From the NCBI GenBank assembly GCA_028278585.1, contig JANQEC010000303.1, positions 1 through 36,307 of the forward strand: 36,307 nucleotides of DNA. The letters are read 5' to 3'. Shown one piece after another: positions 20,001-28,869 of the stretch. Origin of the DNA: Cyclobacteriaceae bacterium (GTDB lineage: Bacteria > Bacteroidota > Bacteroidia > Cytophagales > Cyclobacteriaceae). Position 1 is the stretch's first letter. Each line of letters starts with the position of its first letter. Under the pieces are notes generated by a model that was not told the DNA's origin, ran no database searches, and saw nothing but the letters and a program-made list of their open reading frames with translations. Both the position numbers and the translations under genes were made by a program.

Positions 20001-20231
20001 TTTCCAAACGCCTCCACCAGTATAACCAGCATAATACACCTGGTCATTTCCTGAAATACCTGTGATAGAATTAGCACGACCACCACGATACGGACCAAGG
20101 TTTCTCCACTTTAGTCCTTCATATTCAGTTGTCGAGAATAAAGGAGGTGTAGTACGCTTCCGCCGTTGAGCATCAGAATCATAAATTGTTAGAATAGAAA
20201 GAACAAGTAAAACGGATAATGGCCTCTTCAT
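17040..20231 (-). CDS. Secreted Vps10/sortilin-like BNR-repeat protein
   Basis: Signal peptide; many Asp-box/BNR motifs (YKSEDAGKTWKNIG, YKSVDGGKTWKKT, YRSDDAGSSWKLM, TRDGGSSWTDI). Confidence 0.88.
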   Translation of the reverse strand: MKRPLSVLLVLSILTIYDSDAQRRKRTTPPLFSTTEYEGLKWRNLGPYRGGRANSITGISGNDQVYYAGYTGGGVWKTEDAGYNWYNVSDGYFKVGSIGDIAVSKSDPNVVYVGSGEHAVRGVMTSYGDGVYKSEDAGKTWKNIGLTGTRHISDVIVHPTNPDIVFIGAQGPVHGPSADRGIYKSVDGGKTWKKTLYVNEGTGVSGLSMDPSNPRILYASTWEHRRYPWKVESGGPGSSIYKSVDGGETWTKIAKGLPEMMGKIGIAVSPANPQRIFAIIESDKEVAGLYRSDDAGSSWKLMSNDKTITSRSWYYMEVTADPTNPDLVYVLNAPLMRSVDGGKTFESMRMIHGDCHELFINPENSNNIALAEDGGATISFNKGKTWSSFNNQSTAQIYRITADRQIPFWIYGGQQDNFSVVIPSRSKNYGILSTDWFNGPGCESAMVAMDDPANPRVLYGGCFNGRISLLDVKTREAKNIMVYPETTLGYEPKNMKYRFNWNAPLINSQHDPQTMYYGGNVLFKTTNGGLEWTPISPDLTKNDKEKQGQGGGPFTNEGAGGENYNTIYYIAESALEEGVIYTGTDGGMIQVTRDGGSSWTDITPSGLPETMIHSIEVSPHDKATVYFTSTRYKFNDYKNYSYKSTDYGSSWRKIGDDIQKDDFFRVVREDTKTPGLLYAGGERGFYISFDAGTSFQQMQLNMPVVSITDLVIRDNDLAASTAGRGFWILDDLSSIQQSKGQFRDAVKLYEPKPVYRSFGSPPFYLITEHGYGENPPEGVTLHYNLQNIPDSAESLTLEIFNSEDEVIRSFKGNEEIEVKMQGGRGNIPAPNTEDLPVNKGLNRFTWNYRTNKLQEVPGVFIFEGDYRGHRVAPGTYKARMTLGDLVSEVEIVIMDPPDINISEQQWAEQQDLMERIEDRINEIHNSVNDAMKISKQLESIEEQYGEEEGMEDVQNAIDKLQEKMEDWRAPVIELRQKGFQDVLNWPAGINSEFFFLRNNLDTYDPQVPESYKERMSDLEESWGGMKQSFEELVQKDIKEFNELFKSKDAPILTVPKKTEPLNN

Positions 20232-20322
20232 TGGTTTTAGGTTTGGTTATATCCTCAAGCTAACCAAAAGCGAATTATTATCCAATGAATGGTTTATCAA
20301 GGAGAGATTCAATTAGGTCTTC

Positions 20323-20337
20323 ATTTGTGAAACAAAT
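20323..20337. promoter_or_regulatory. Candidate PadR operator, second copy
   Basis: ATTTGT-GAA-ACAAAT, same half-sites and spacing as 9832-9846; overlaps TAATTTTG at 20337-20344, which fits TAnnTTTG. Confidence 0.6.
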
Positions 20338-20382
20338 AATTTTGCCTTACGTTTGGTCTTCAATTAAGAAACTAATAAGGTC

Positions 20383-20709
20383 ATGAAAGAAACTGGTCTG
20401 GGAGAATTTCAGGAAATCGTTCTATTGGCCATTCTTATTTTGGATGAGAATGCCTATGGAGCCAGAATACAAAATGAAATGAGTCATCGACTCGGCAGAA
20501 TAGTCAGCCGTGGCGCCTTACATGCTGCATTAACAAGACTGACTGAAAAGAATTTCATTGAATCAACATTTGGTGGTGCCACAACTGAGCGGGGAGGAAG
20601 GAGAAAACGTTTCTATTCTGTAACAAATCTTGGAAAATCAGCACTCAATGATGCCAAAACCATCCGGGATGAAATGTGGACGTTGGTCCCGAAAATCCAT
20701 TTTCAATGA
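20383..20709 (+). CDS. PadR family transcriptional regulator
   Basis: GLGEFQEIVLLAILILDENAYGARIQNEM...LHAALTRLTEKNFIESTFGGATTERGGRRKRFYSVTNLGKSAL. Confidence 0.92.
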   Translation: MKETGLGEFQEIVLLAILILDENAYGARIQNEMSHRLGRIVSRGALHAALTRLTEKNFIESTFGGATTERGGRRKRFYSVTNLGKSALNDAKTIRDEMWTLVPKIHFQ

Positions 20710-23276
20710 GGCATCCTGACATACCTAAATGGCCTTACAACTTATTCAAGGGATTTTGTCATAGAGATTTCTTTGAAGAATTACAGGGAGACCTGGAAGA
20801 GAATTTTCTTCTAAATATTGATGAAAAAGGAATAAAGGCAGCTCGCAAAACTTATAGACTCGAAATACTAAAACTAATACGCCCTTCGGTTATGAAAAAA
20901 ACAAAATTTGCTCCAAAAACCATTGGCCGACTTGCCAGAAATTATATGCTTACTTCGATTCGCTCAGTTAAATACAATCCTGGATACATTCTCTCAAACA
21001 TCTTTGGGTTGGCTCTGGCCTTATCAATCAGTACGATCGGTTATTTCTATTATCGGTTCAACGATACGTTCAACGAACACTATGATCAGGCTGAATATTT
21101 GTACAAAATCCATGGTCTGAGAGCCAGTGAAGCAACACTGGGTTCGAGCTCAATTGCTTTAGGACCTGCATTGGAAACTGCAGGAATTGATGCCATGCGC
21201 TATCATCATGAGACGATTGCAATCAGGCAGGAGAATAGACTTTTCCAGGAGAGCACTGTTTTTGCAGATCCCAATTATTTAGAATCTTTCGAACTTGAAA
21301 GTGTCAGTGGGCAAAAAATAAAAATGAGTAACGCAGATGAGATCTTCATCTCACAAGACATGGCTACCAAGCTTTTTGGAGATGTATATCCGGTTGGAGA
21401 ATTGGTTGAAGTTGTGTTTCCAAATGAAAAAGAGCGTTCGTTTGTAGTAAAGGACGTATTCAAAGATCCACCACAAAACGTGAGTTTTCATTTCCCGATG
21501 ATTACTTCTTTTGATAATTACCTTGAGTTTTATAAGGTTGAAGAAAATGATTGGTCTTCCTATATAGATGGGACATTTGTGAATATAAAAAACATGACTC
21601 CAGATCAGGTAGAAGCTCAATTAAACACCTTTGTCGAACCGCATAACATATACAATTCAGAACGAATCATCGAAAAATTTCGATTGGACAATGTTCTGGT
21701 TTGGCCGACATTTGAGCACACCCTTGCGGGAAGAAGTTTCTGGAATACCTTACACCCTGCCTCAGTTATTGGTACCGTATCCACTTCTCTTGCTATTTTA
21801 TTACTTGCTTGTTTCAATTTCATCAATACCAGTATCGCTTTGTCAGGAAAAAGGCTAAAGGAAATTGCAGTGCGAAAAGTAATGGGTGGCAATAGAAAGA
21901 GTACGATTACCCAATTCATGATTGAAAATTCCCTAATGGTTTTCGCAGCAGTTATCGTCTCCTTCGGTATATCGTATTTTCTAATTCCGGCATACAATAG
22001 TCTAATGACCCAGGAAATTGTTCAGCTGAACAAAGTACCTATTGAAACAATCGTTTACTTCAGCATAAGCCTGATTGTCTTTGTGGCACTACTATCAGGT
22101 GCTTACCCTTCATTCTATGTTTCCCGTTTTTCATCATTGGAAATTTTCAGAGATAAACTTGTTCTTTCCGGGAAAAACCGGTTGATGGTGGTCTTGCTTA
22201 CCTTCCAGTTCTTCCTGTGTTTTTACAATTTCGTCAGCTTATACATAAATGTTGACAACTCCTACTACCAGGAAACTCTGGATCGTGGATATGACGTTGA
22301 AAACGTGATCAATGTACCATTATATAGTCCCGAGCAAATATCAGAACTAGAAAACAGGCTAAATCAGCATCCTGACATTTTGAATGTAGCTGGTACTACC
22401 AACACGATCGGATTCAACTTCAGGGACAATACTGCAACAATAGAAGGAATTGAATATGAAGTGGCAGACCTTGCCGTTGGAACGAATTATTTACAAATGA
22501 TGGGCATCCGGTTGATAAAGGGGTCTTTTTTTTCTGATCAATATGAGGTAGCAAGCAAATATGTTGTCATCAATGAAATGCTGGAAGATCATATTGGTCA
22601 GGATCTGTTAAACAAAACAATAAAATATGAAGATCAACTTTTCACAGTTATAGGCGTTGTTGAAGACTTTAACTTGAAGCCTATGATGTTCGATAACCGA
22701 ATAAAGCCAACGATCATTAGGGCTAGTCCTGAAAACGCATTCAAATACGCATCATTACAAGTTCAAGGCGAAACCAACAGCATTAATTCAAAAGTCGAGA
22801 TCATATGGTATGAACTATTCCCTCAACAACTGTATAAAGGATTTTTACAGGAAAGGGTGATGCGTGGTATCAGGGAGACAAATAACATCATGGTAAATAT
22901 CAACCTATTCAGTACTGCTATTACCATACTGATCTCTGCACTCGGTTTATATACGTTGATTGCACTTAAGGTTCAACGCAGAAGTAAGGAATTTGGAATA
23001 CGTAAGGTACTTGGAGCAAGTAAAAAAGTTATCGTGGGGCTCTTGGGCAAAGACCTGTACTGGATCCTTGGGATAGCGATTGTTCCCGGATTAGCAGCGG
23101 CTTACCTTGTAAATGATACCGTATTTGACATCATATACGCATATCGTATCACCATCGAGCTAAAGCATCTCCTTTGGCCATCGATAGGGTTGTTTGCAAT
23201 CGTTGTTATGACCATCGGATACAAGGTACTTCAAACAGGCAAGTTGAATCCTGTCGAACAACTCAGAATGGAATAA
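20706..23276 (+). CDS. FtsX/MacB-like ABC transporter permease, paralogue of 10184-12799
   Basis: ATG at 20706 overlaps the padR stop (ATGA), preferred over track start 20676; FFEELQGDLEENF prefix; KRLKEIAVRKVMGGNRKSTITQF and RRSKEFGIRKVLGASKKVIVG. Confidence 0.9.
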   Translation: MRHPDIPKWPYNLFKGFCHRDFFEELQGDLEENFLLNIDEKGIKAARKTYRLEILKLIRPSVMKKTKFAPKTIGRLARNYMLTSIRSVKYNPGYILSNIFGLALALSISTIGYFYYRFNDTFNEHYDQAEYLYKIHGLRASEATLGSSSIALGPALETAGIDAMRYHHETIAIRQENRLFQESTVFADPNYLESFELESVSGQKIKMSNADEIFISQDMATKLFGDVYPVGELVEVVFPNEKERSFVVKDVFKDPPQNVSFHFPMITSFDNYLEFYKVEENDWSSYIDGTFVNIKNMTPDQVEAQLNTFVEPHNIYNSERIIEKFRLDNVLVWPTFEHTLAGRSFWNTLHPASVIGTVSTSLAILLLACFNFINTSIALSGKRLKEIAVRKVMGGNRKSTITQFMIENSLMVFAAVIVSFGISYFLIPAYNSLMTQEIVQLNKVPIETIVYFSISLIVFVALLSGAYPSFYVSRFSSLEIFRDKLVLSGKNRLMVVLLTFQFFLCFYNFVSLYINVDNSYYQETLDRGYDVENVINVPLYSPEQISELENRLNQHPDILNVAGTTNTIGFNFRDNTATIEGIEYEVADLAVGTNYLQMMGIRLIKGSFFSDQYEVASKYVVINEMLEDHIGQDLLNKTIKYEDQLFTVIGVVEDFNLKPMMFDNRIKPTIIRASPENAFKYASLQVQGETNSINSKVEIIWYELFPQQLYKGFLQERVMRGIRETNNIMVNINLFSTAITILISALGLYTLIALKVQRRSKEFGIRKVLGASKKVIVGLLGKDLYWILGIAIVPGLAAAYLVNDTVFDIIYAYRITIELKHLLWPSIGLFAIVVMTIGYKVLQTGKLNPVEQLRME

Positions 23277-23292
23277 CTTACAAATCAAACCA

Positions 23293-23700
23293 ATGAAATC
23301 ACTTCTCATATTTTTTATCACTATTTTTTCGTTTCAGCTATTCGCCCAACATACACTGAAAGTGGAGGTTTCCGGGATCAAGAAAATTGAAGGTTCGATT
23401 GAGGTCTGCCTATTTGATAGCCCTGACAATTACATGAAAGAAGCAGTTAAATGCTTTTGGATTGATGTTGAAAAAGAAATGATGGAATGTCGTTTTGATT
23501 CGCTGAGTTCAGTAGAATACGCTGTGGTGATCATACAAGATTTGAATGGGAACAAGGACCTGGATACGAATTTCATGGGCATCCCAAAAGAACCCTATGG
23601 TTTTTCCAATAATCCATCAACTACATTCGGACCACCCTCATTTGAAGGAGCTAGTTTTAGTGTTGATGGTAATAAAACGATTGCGATCAGGCTTAAGTAA
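23293..23700 (+). CDS. DUF2141-like secreted protein
   Basis: Signal peptide; VEVSGIKKIEGSIEVCLFDSPDNYM...AVVIIQDLNGNKDLDTNFMGIPKEPYGFSNNPSTTFGPPSFEGASF. Confidence 0.8.
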   Translation: MKSLLIFFITIFSFQLFAQHTLKVEVSGIKKIEGSIEVCLFDSPDNYMKEAVKCFWIDVEKEMMECRFDSLSSVEYAVVIIQDLNGNKDLDTNFMGIPKEPYGFSNNPSTTFGPPSFEGASFSVDGNKTIAIRLK

Positions 23701-23928
23701 CACTATTTGATTTCTTTCCAGCCGATAGATACAAGTTCTACATTTTCTATTCCTTAATTCTAACTTTAGTTGTGGATTTGGGATGAAACGGTATTAGTTT
23801 GTTTTTCAGGATTCTGCATAATGACTGACTAAGTATCCCAAATAAATCCAATTGATCCCTAAACGGACTAATTCACAGACTTCAGGCATCCATCATCGTA
23901 TTTTAGTGGATAAGTAATAAAGGGAATT

Positions 23929-24168
23929 ATGGAATCGAACGCTAAAAATTCTGATCAACAACTGCCCATCTATTTTTTCAGCTTCCTTGGTCTTTCTTGC
24001 GTTGCTTGTTGCGCCTTGTTTTCACTCGTCATAGGTATTGGTTGGCTCACCACAAGTGCTGATTTTGTATTTCATTTTGGCTGGGAGAATATTCTTCCAA
24101 TTTTTCTGATTGTATGGGGGCTATTACCTATTGTTGGGTATTACCTCTATCAAAAGAGAAAGAAATAG
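23929..24168 (+). CDS. Small two-TM membrane protein
   Basis: 79 aa; SCVACCALFSLVIGIGWL and ILPIFLIVWGLLPIVGYYLY segments with basic C-terminus. Confidence 0.6.
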   Translation: MESNAKNSDQQLPIYFFSFLGLSCVACCALFSLVIGIGWLTTSADFVFHFGWENILPIFLIVWGLLPIVGYYLYQKRKK

Positions 24169-25060
24169 CGGAACCTGTTTTTGGTCGAAATTCAGCAAAA
24201 AGGGAAGTAATATTCTTGTACGCCTCACGCGAAATCGGTATCCATTCAGGGTAATTCTTAAGTTTCACCTTAAAGTCTCTTGCATTGCCGGAGACTTCCT
24301 CCACTTTGGCCAGGTTGACAATAAAGCTTCGATGACATCTGACGATAAATGGATAGTCAATCTGATCTTCTAGTTGTTTCAGGCTAGAACGAATAAGTTT
24401 ACTGTCATTTTTACCGTCATTATCAAACATCACCTTTGAGTAGTTATCCTGAGATTGAATCATAAGTAAACTATCCGTAGATAAACTGATCGTTTCAATA
24501 TTGTTCTCCCCAATGAGGTTTAGCTTACCATGTTCATAATAGGAAACCTTCGCCTTGAGATCCGAATTTAGTCGCTCAGCTTTTTTCAACTTTCTTTTCA
24601 AGGCACGACTATAATTAAAATAGATACAGATAATTCCAGGAATTAGTCCAATCAAAAAAGCTCTCAACAATTGCTCAGCCCATTCTATGGAAGAGGAGAC
24701 ACAGACAGGTACTAAAATCCAATAGACAGAAGTTACGAACGTAATCGTGAAAAAATTCCAGAGTGACCACACAGCTTCTTTTCCAATACTCCAACTTTGT
24801 TCATTGAAAAATGTAGGAAACAACCTGGCAACTCCATAAAAATTAATGGCCAGCGTGATAAAAATGGGAACCGACATCCCAGCCAATACCATTGTCAGCC
24901 ATTCGCAATTGGATTTGCTGATTCCAAAGGGTTGAAAAACAATCAGGAAAACGGGTACGATAGCGCTAAAAATAATGAGTAACCGTATGCTCCTCGAAAA
25001 TGGTATGTAAAACGGATATGGTTTTTTTAATACTTTGAGAAACCAATTCATCACCAACAA
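24128..25060 (-). CDS. LytTR-domain transcriptional regulator with N-terminal TM segments
   Basis: C-terminal LMIQSQDNYSKVMF...RSSLKQLEDQIDYPFIVRCHRSFIVNLAKVEEVSGNARDFKVKLKNYPEWIPISREAYKNI. Confidence 0.88.
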   Translation of the reverse strand: MLVMNWFLKVLKKPYPFYIPFSRSIRLLIIFSAIVPVFLIVFQPFGISKSNCEWLTMVLAGMSVPIFITLAINFYGVARLFPTFFNEQSWSIGKEAVWSLWNFFTITFVTSVYWILVPVCVSSSIEWAEQLLRAFLIGLIPGIICIYFNYSRALKRKLKKAERLNSDLKAKVSYYEHGKLNLIGENNIETISLSTDSLLMIQSQDNYSKVMFDNDGKNDSKLIRSSLKQLEDQIDYPFIVRCHRSFIVNLAKVEEVSGNARDFKVKLKNYPEWIPISREAYKNITSLFAEFRPKTGSAISFSFDRGNTQQ

Positions 25061-25109
25061 GTTAATCCATTTCGATTGAGGATTCCGATCCCATTTTGGG
25101 TGGAAAATT

Positions 25110-25772
25110 CTATTGGTTGAAAAAGTTAATACTTAAGACCACCGTATCAACCAAGGCATGAGCAACAACCAGTGGCCAAATTCCATGCTTACTTTTCTTC
25201 AACAAATAGATGCCAAGGAAAAAACCAATAAGTCCTGTTATAATCACTCCAGAAAGGCCCTGGCTTTGGTGACCTAGGCCAAACCAAATCGCCTGGCTTC
25301 CCGACAGAAGAAAGACATTCGAGATCCCAATACTCTTAAAAAATTCCTTAAGCCGATGAAGTATGATCCCTCTGAATATAAATTCCTCTCCAAGTCCTGT
25401 TACGATCCATGTCATCAACACAATATCAATGATAAAACCAAGGACTGTTTGGGGCTGATTAGTAATGGCAGTTCCGGGATCAGGGCTTCCAAACAAGGCC
25501 CCTACCAGTAGAATACCAATCATTTGTACCAAAAAAATCAGAAGGGCTACAAGACCAACTTCATTGAAGAATTTTGAGCCAATCGAGAATTTAATCAGCC
25601 CCATTTCTTGATAGGTTAACTTCCTTATCCTGATAATAATTACCCCCATCAGGGAAGTGGATAGAACAACAAAAGAGCCTCGAAACTCAATGGGAAGGAA
25701 TGTTTTAAGAAACCATGTGCCGCTAAACACAATGGCCATAACAAGCAAATCAATTGTTGCTTTCCCATTCAT
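25110..25772 (-). CDS. CPBP/CAAX-type intramembrane metalloprotease
   Basis: GLGEEFIFRGIILHRLKE, GLGHQSQG and VVAHALVDTV motifs in a multi-TM protein. Confidence 0.88.
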   Translation of the reverse strand: MNGKATIDLLVMAIVFSGTWFLKTFLPIEFRGSFVVLSTSLMGVIIIRIRKLTYQEMGLIKFSIGSKFFNEVGLVALLIFLVQMIGILLVGALFGSPDPGTAITNQPQTVLGFIIDIVLMTWIVTGLGEEFIFRGIILHRLKEFFKSIGISNVFLLSGSQAIWFGLGHQSQGLSGVIITGLIGFFLGIYLLKKSKHGIWPLVVAHALVDTVVLSINFFNQ

Positions 25773-25898
25773 TTTATTATAATCCTAAGAATACAATCAA
25801 TGGTAAACGTAAACTCAGAGTAAAGTTGAACGATTACATGATTGAGGTATTTTCAGGACGCATCAGGGATCTTTGGGATTGATGAAGCAAGATTTAAC

Positions 25899-26114
25899 CT
25901 AACCACAACAAGCACCTCCCATTTGAATTGGTGGGCACTTGACGGTTCCATAAGAACAGTAAACGCAACAATCACCTGCTTTTGGTTTCAGGACTTCATG
26001 ACACTTCTCACACTTATAAAAGAATTGACAGGCGTCCGTAGGCATGATTTCCCATTTTTTAAAACCACAAATTGGACAGGTCAAAATGGAGTTTAATTCT
26101 ACTTTTTCTCCCAT
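25899..26114 (-). CDS. GDCCVxC domain small Cys-rich protein
   Basis: TCPICGFKKWEIMPTDACQFFYKCEKCHEVLKPKAGDCCVYCSYGTVKCPPIQ; start MGEKVELNS (26114) preferred over 26153. Confidence 0.8.
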   Translation of the reverse strand: MGEKVELNSILTCPICGFKKWEIMPTDACQFFYKCEKCHEVLKPKAGDCCVYCSYGTVKCPPIQMGGACCG

Positions 26115-26260
26115 GGATTTAGGCCTATTCTCTTTTCTGTAGTACATCACCAACCGGATCAGTCACGACTCCAAATACATGTATTTGGCTAGTACTAAAA
26201 TACTAAAGCATTTGAACCATTTTAAAGCATGACCCGAAAGTATATTTATCGGATTGCAGA

Positions 26261-27799
26261 CTACCCTGCCCAACCTTCACGATCCAAACTCCTATATTGA
26301 ATGGCTTCTGCTAAATGCTCAATCGAGATGGATTCTGCTCCGGCAAGGTCAGCGATCGTCCTTGAAACTTTCAGGATCCTATCATAGGCTCTAGCAGAAA
26401 GCCCCAATTTTTCCATGGCCGTTTTTAGCAAAGTCTTCCCCGCAGGATTGATGGCGCAAATGTCCTTGACCATGTTAGAACTCATCATGGCGTTATTGAA
26501 GATTTCATCATTTTCTTCGAAGCGCTTGTCCTGTATCGACCGGGCATTGATCACCCTGGCTCTTATTTCCCTACTAAGTTCAGCTTTTCTGTCAGCCGTC
26601 ATTTGATCAAAGGATACTGGCGTAACCTCTACATGCAGATCAATACGATCCAACAAAGGACCACTTATTTTGTTGAGGTACCGCTGCACAACCCCTGGTG
26701 CACAAACGCATTCCTTTTCCGGATGATTGTAATAACCACATGGACACGGATTCATACTCGCAATCAACATGAAGTTCGATGGATAATCAATGGAGACTTT
26801 CGCTCTCGAAATAGTGACCTTCCGCTCTTCCAATGGTTGGCGCATGACTTCCAGGACGGAACGTTGAAATTCGGGAAGTTCATCAAGGAACAGAACTCCA
26901 TTGTTGGCCAGTGATATTTCGCCTGGCTGAGGAATTCCACCTCCACCAACAAGTGCAGCATCGGAAATGGTGTGGTGCGGTTGCCTGAAGGGTCGTTGAG
27001 CAATGAGTTTACCATTTGCTCCCAGCTTACCAGCTACTGAATGGATCTTGGTTGTTTCCAACGCCTCGTGAAGTGACAAAGGAGGTAAAATCGAAGGAAG
27101 GCGTTTTGCCAGCATTGTCTTTCCTGCTCCAGGAGGTCCTATCATAATTACGTTGTGCCCACCAGCAGCAGCAATTTCCATCGCTCGTTTGATGTTCTCC
27201 TGGCCTTGAACATCTGAAAAGTCGGAAGCATAGTTGTCCTGTTCATACGAGAAAACATCTCGTGTATCATAGTTTACAGGCTGTATCACCTCTGTGCCTT
27301 CCAAATGTTGAATGGCCTGCCCCATGTTCTCAACACCAATGACATCCAGCTCATCCACAATTGCAGCTTCTGAAGCATTTTCTTTCGGAAGAATGAACCC
27401 CTTAAACCCATTCCTTCTCGCTTCAATCGCAATTGGCAGAGCCCCTTTTATTGGCCGAAGACCCCCGTCCAGCGCCAACTCCCCCATGATCATATATTTA
27501 TCCAGTGCTTCAGCAGCTAGTTGTTCAGAGGCTTTTAAAATTCCCAATGCAATTGGTAAATCATAAGCCGACCCTTCCTTCTTAACATCGGCTGGAGCAA
27601 GATTTACTACCACCTTTTGTCGTGGCATTTTATATCCATGATTTTTAATGGCAGATTCAACCCGTTGTTCACTTTCTTTTACTGCCGAATCCGGCAGCCC
27701 TACCATAAAGAATTTGGTTCCCTGACCAATGTTTACCTCAATTGTAATCGTTGAGGCCTCAACGCCATAAACGGCGCTCCCATACGTTTTCGCAAGCAT
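26261..27799 (-). CDS. YifB/ComM family Mg-chelatase-like AAA ATPase
   Basis: FMVGLPDSAVKESEQRVESAIKNHGYKMPRQKVVVNLAPADVKKEGSAYDLPIALGIL; GPPGAGKTMLAKRLPSILPPL; MNPCPCGYY. Confidence 0.95.
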   Translation of the reverse strand: MLAKTYGSAVYGVEASTITIEVNIGQGTKFFMVGLPDSAVKESEQRVESAIKNHGYKMPRQKVVVNLAPADVKKEGSAYDLPIALGILKASEQLAAEALDKYMIMGELALDGGLRPIKGALPIAIEARRNGFKGFILPKENASEAAIVDELDVIGVENMGQAIQHLEGTEVIQPVNYDTRDVFSYEQDNYASDFSDVQGQENIKRAMEIAAAGGHNVIMIGPPGAGKTMLAKRLPSILPPLSLHEALETTKIHSVAGKLGANGKLIAQRPFRQPHHTISDAALVGGGGIPQPGEISLANNGVLFLDELPEFQRSVLEVMRQPLEERKVTISRAKVSIDYPSNFMLIASMNPCPCGYYNHPEKECVCAPGVVQRYLNKISGPLLDRIDLHVEVTPVSFDQMTADRKAELSREIRARVINARSIQDKRFEENDEIFNNAMMSSNMVKDICAINPAGKTLLKTAMEKLGLSARAYDRILKVSRTIADLAGAESISIEHLAEAIQYRSLDREGWAG

Positions 27800-28375
27800 T
27801 TATTTTATCGTCAATTCTTCTATTAACAGTATTAATATGTGGATGACTTTAATGTGGATCTCTTGTATGCGATCCGCGTATCCGTGGTGGGGGACACGAA
27901 TTTCTATATCTGAAATACCAGCCAGTTGACCACCGTCTTTCCCGGTCAGGCTGACAGTTTTCATTCCAAGTTTTTTTGCTTCACCAAATGCTTTTATGAC
28001 ATTCTCTGAATTCCCGCCTGTACTAACGCCGAGAAGCACATCGCCAGGCTTTCCCAAACCTTCAATGTATCGGGAAAAAACCTGATCATACCCAAAATCA
28101 TTGGAAACACAAGATAAATGAGCTGGATCAGTGATTGCAATTGCGGGAAGTGGTTTCCTGTTCTCCCTGAAGCGATCAGTTAATTCTTCTGCAAAATGCA
28201 TGGCATCACAGTGTGACCCACCATTGCCACAGGAAAATATCTTGCCTCCATCATTGATCGATTTTGCCATGATGGCAGCAGCCGCATTAATTCTTTCGTG
28301 ATTATCTGTGTCTTGAAGAAAGGATGACAAAACTTCCTGAGCTTCATTAAGTTCTTTGATGATCAATTCTGTCAT
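27800..28375 (-). CDS. gmhA: Sedoheptulose 7-phosphate isomerase (SIS domain)
   Basis: [37 protein letters not shown]...[34 protein letters not shown]. Confidence 0.9.
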   Translation of the reverse strand: MTELIIKELNEAQEVLSSFLQDTDNHERINAAAAIMAKSINDGGKIFSCGNGGSHCDAMHFAEELTDRFRENRKPLPAIAITDPAHLSCVSNDFGYDQVFSRYIEGLGKPGDVLLGVSTGGNSENVIKAFGEAKKLGMKTVSLTGKDGGQLAGISDIEIRVPHHGYADRIQEIHIKVIHILILLIEELTIK

Positions 28376-28387
28376 ACGCAGAAAGGA

Positions 28388-28753
28388 TTAATCATCGTCT
28401 TCTTCATTCTCATCTTCCACTTCAATTTCTATTTCTTTATCGTCTCCCTCATCATTCTCTTCTTGAGATTGATCGTACAGTTTTGCTTTGAGTTTAACAA
28501 TCTCATGCTCCATGTCTTCAATCCCCTCCTTGATCCGGTAGACATTAAATCGCTCCAGAATAAATTCTGTTATCATGATAATCGATAAGGCCAAAAAGGC
28601 AATCATCACATAGCGAGGAAATTCGATGTATTGAGATAACTTAATTTTGGACAAATACTCGTTTGTATTCACCAATACGTCAATTGAGAAGTAGAGAATG
28701 AATAGCGCTATGATGACATAGCTAATATGGAAAATCAGTTTAAATCTTTTCAT
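28388..28753 (-). CDS. Small membrane protein with acidic C-terminus
   Basis: Two TM segments, coiled coil, Asp/Glu tail; start MKRFKLIFH (28753) preferred over 28789. Confidence 0.6.
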   Translation of the reverse strand: MKRFKLIFHISYVIIALFILYFSIDVLVNTNEYLSKIKLSQYIEFPRYVMIAFLALSIIMITEFILERFNVYRIKEGIEDMEHEIVKLKAKLYDQSQEENDEGDDKEIEIEVEDENEEDDD

Positions 28754-28869
28754 TTTGGTTTTGCCGGTCGGGAAAGTTAGGAAAATCATTCGGAAAGTTC
28801 CGTTCCAGCATCACTTTGATTTCTTTTCTGCAAAATTTTTAGACGGAAGTACGCATTTCCGGCATTTAA

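Noticed and set aside
21617-21997. 126-aa minus ORF
   Set aside because: Antisense to the FtsX-like permease; no recognisable family
26603-26914. 103-aa plus ORF
   Set aside because: Antisense to the YifB ATPase gene
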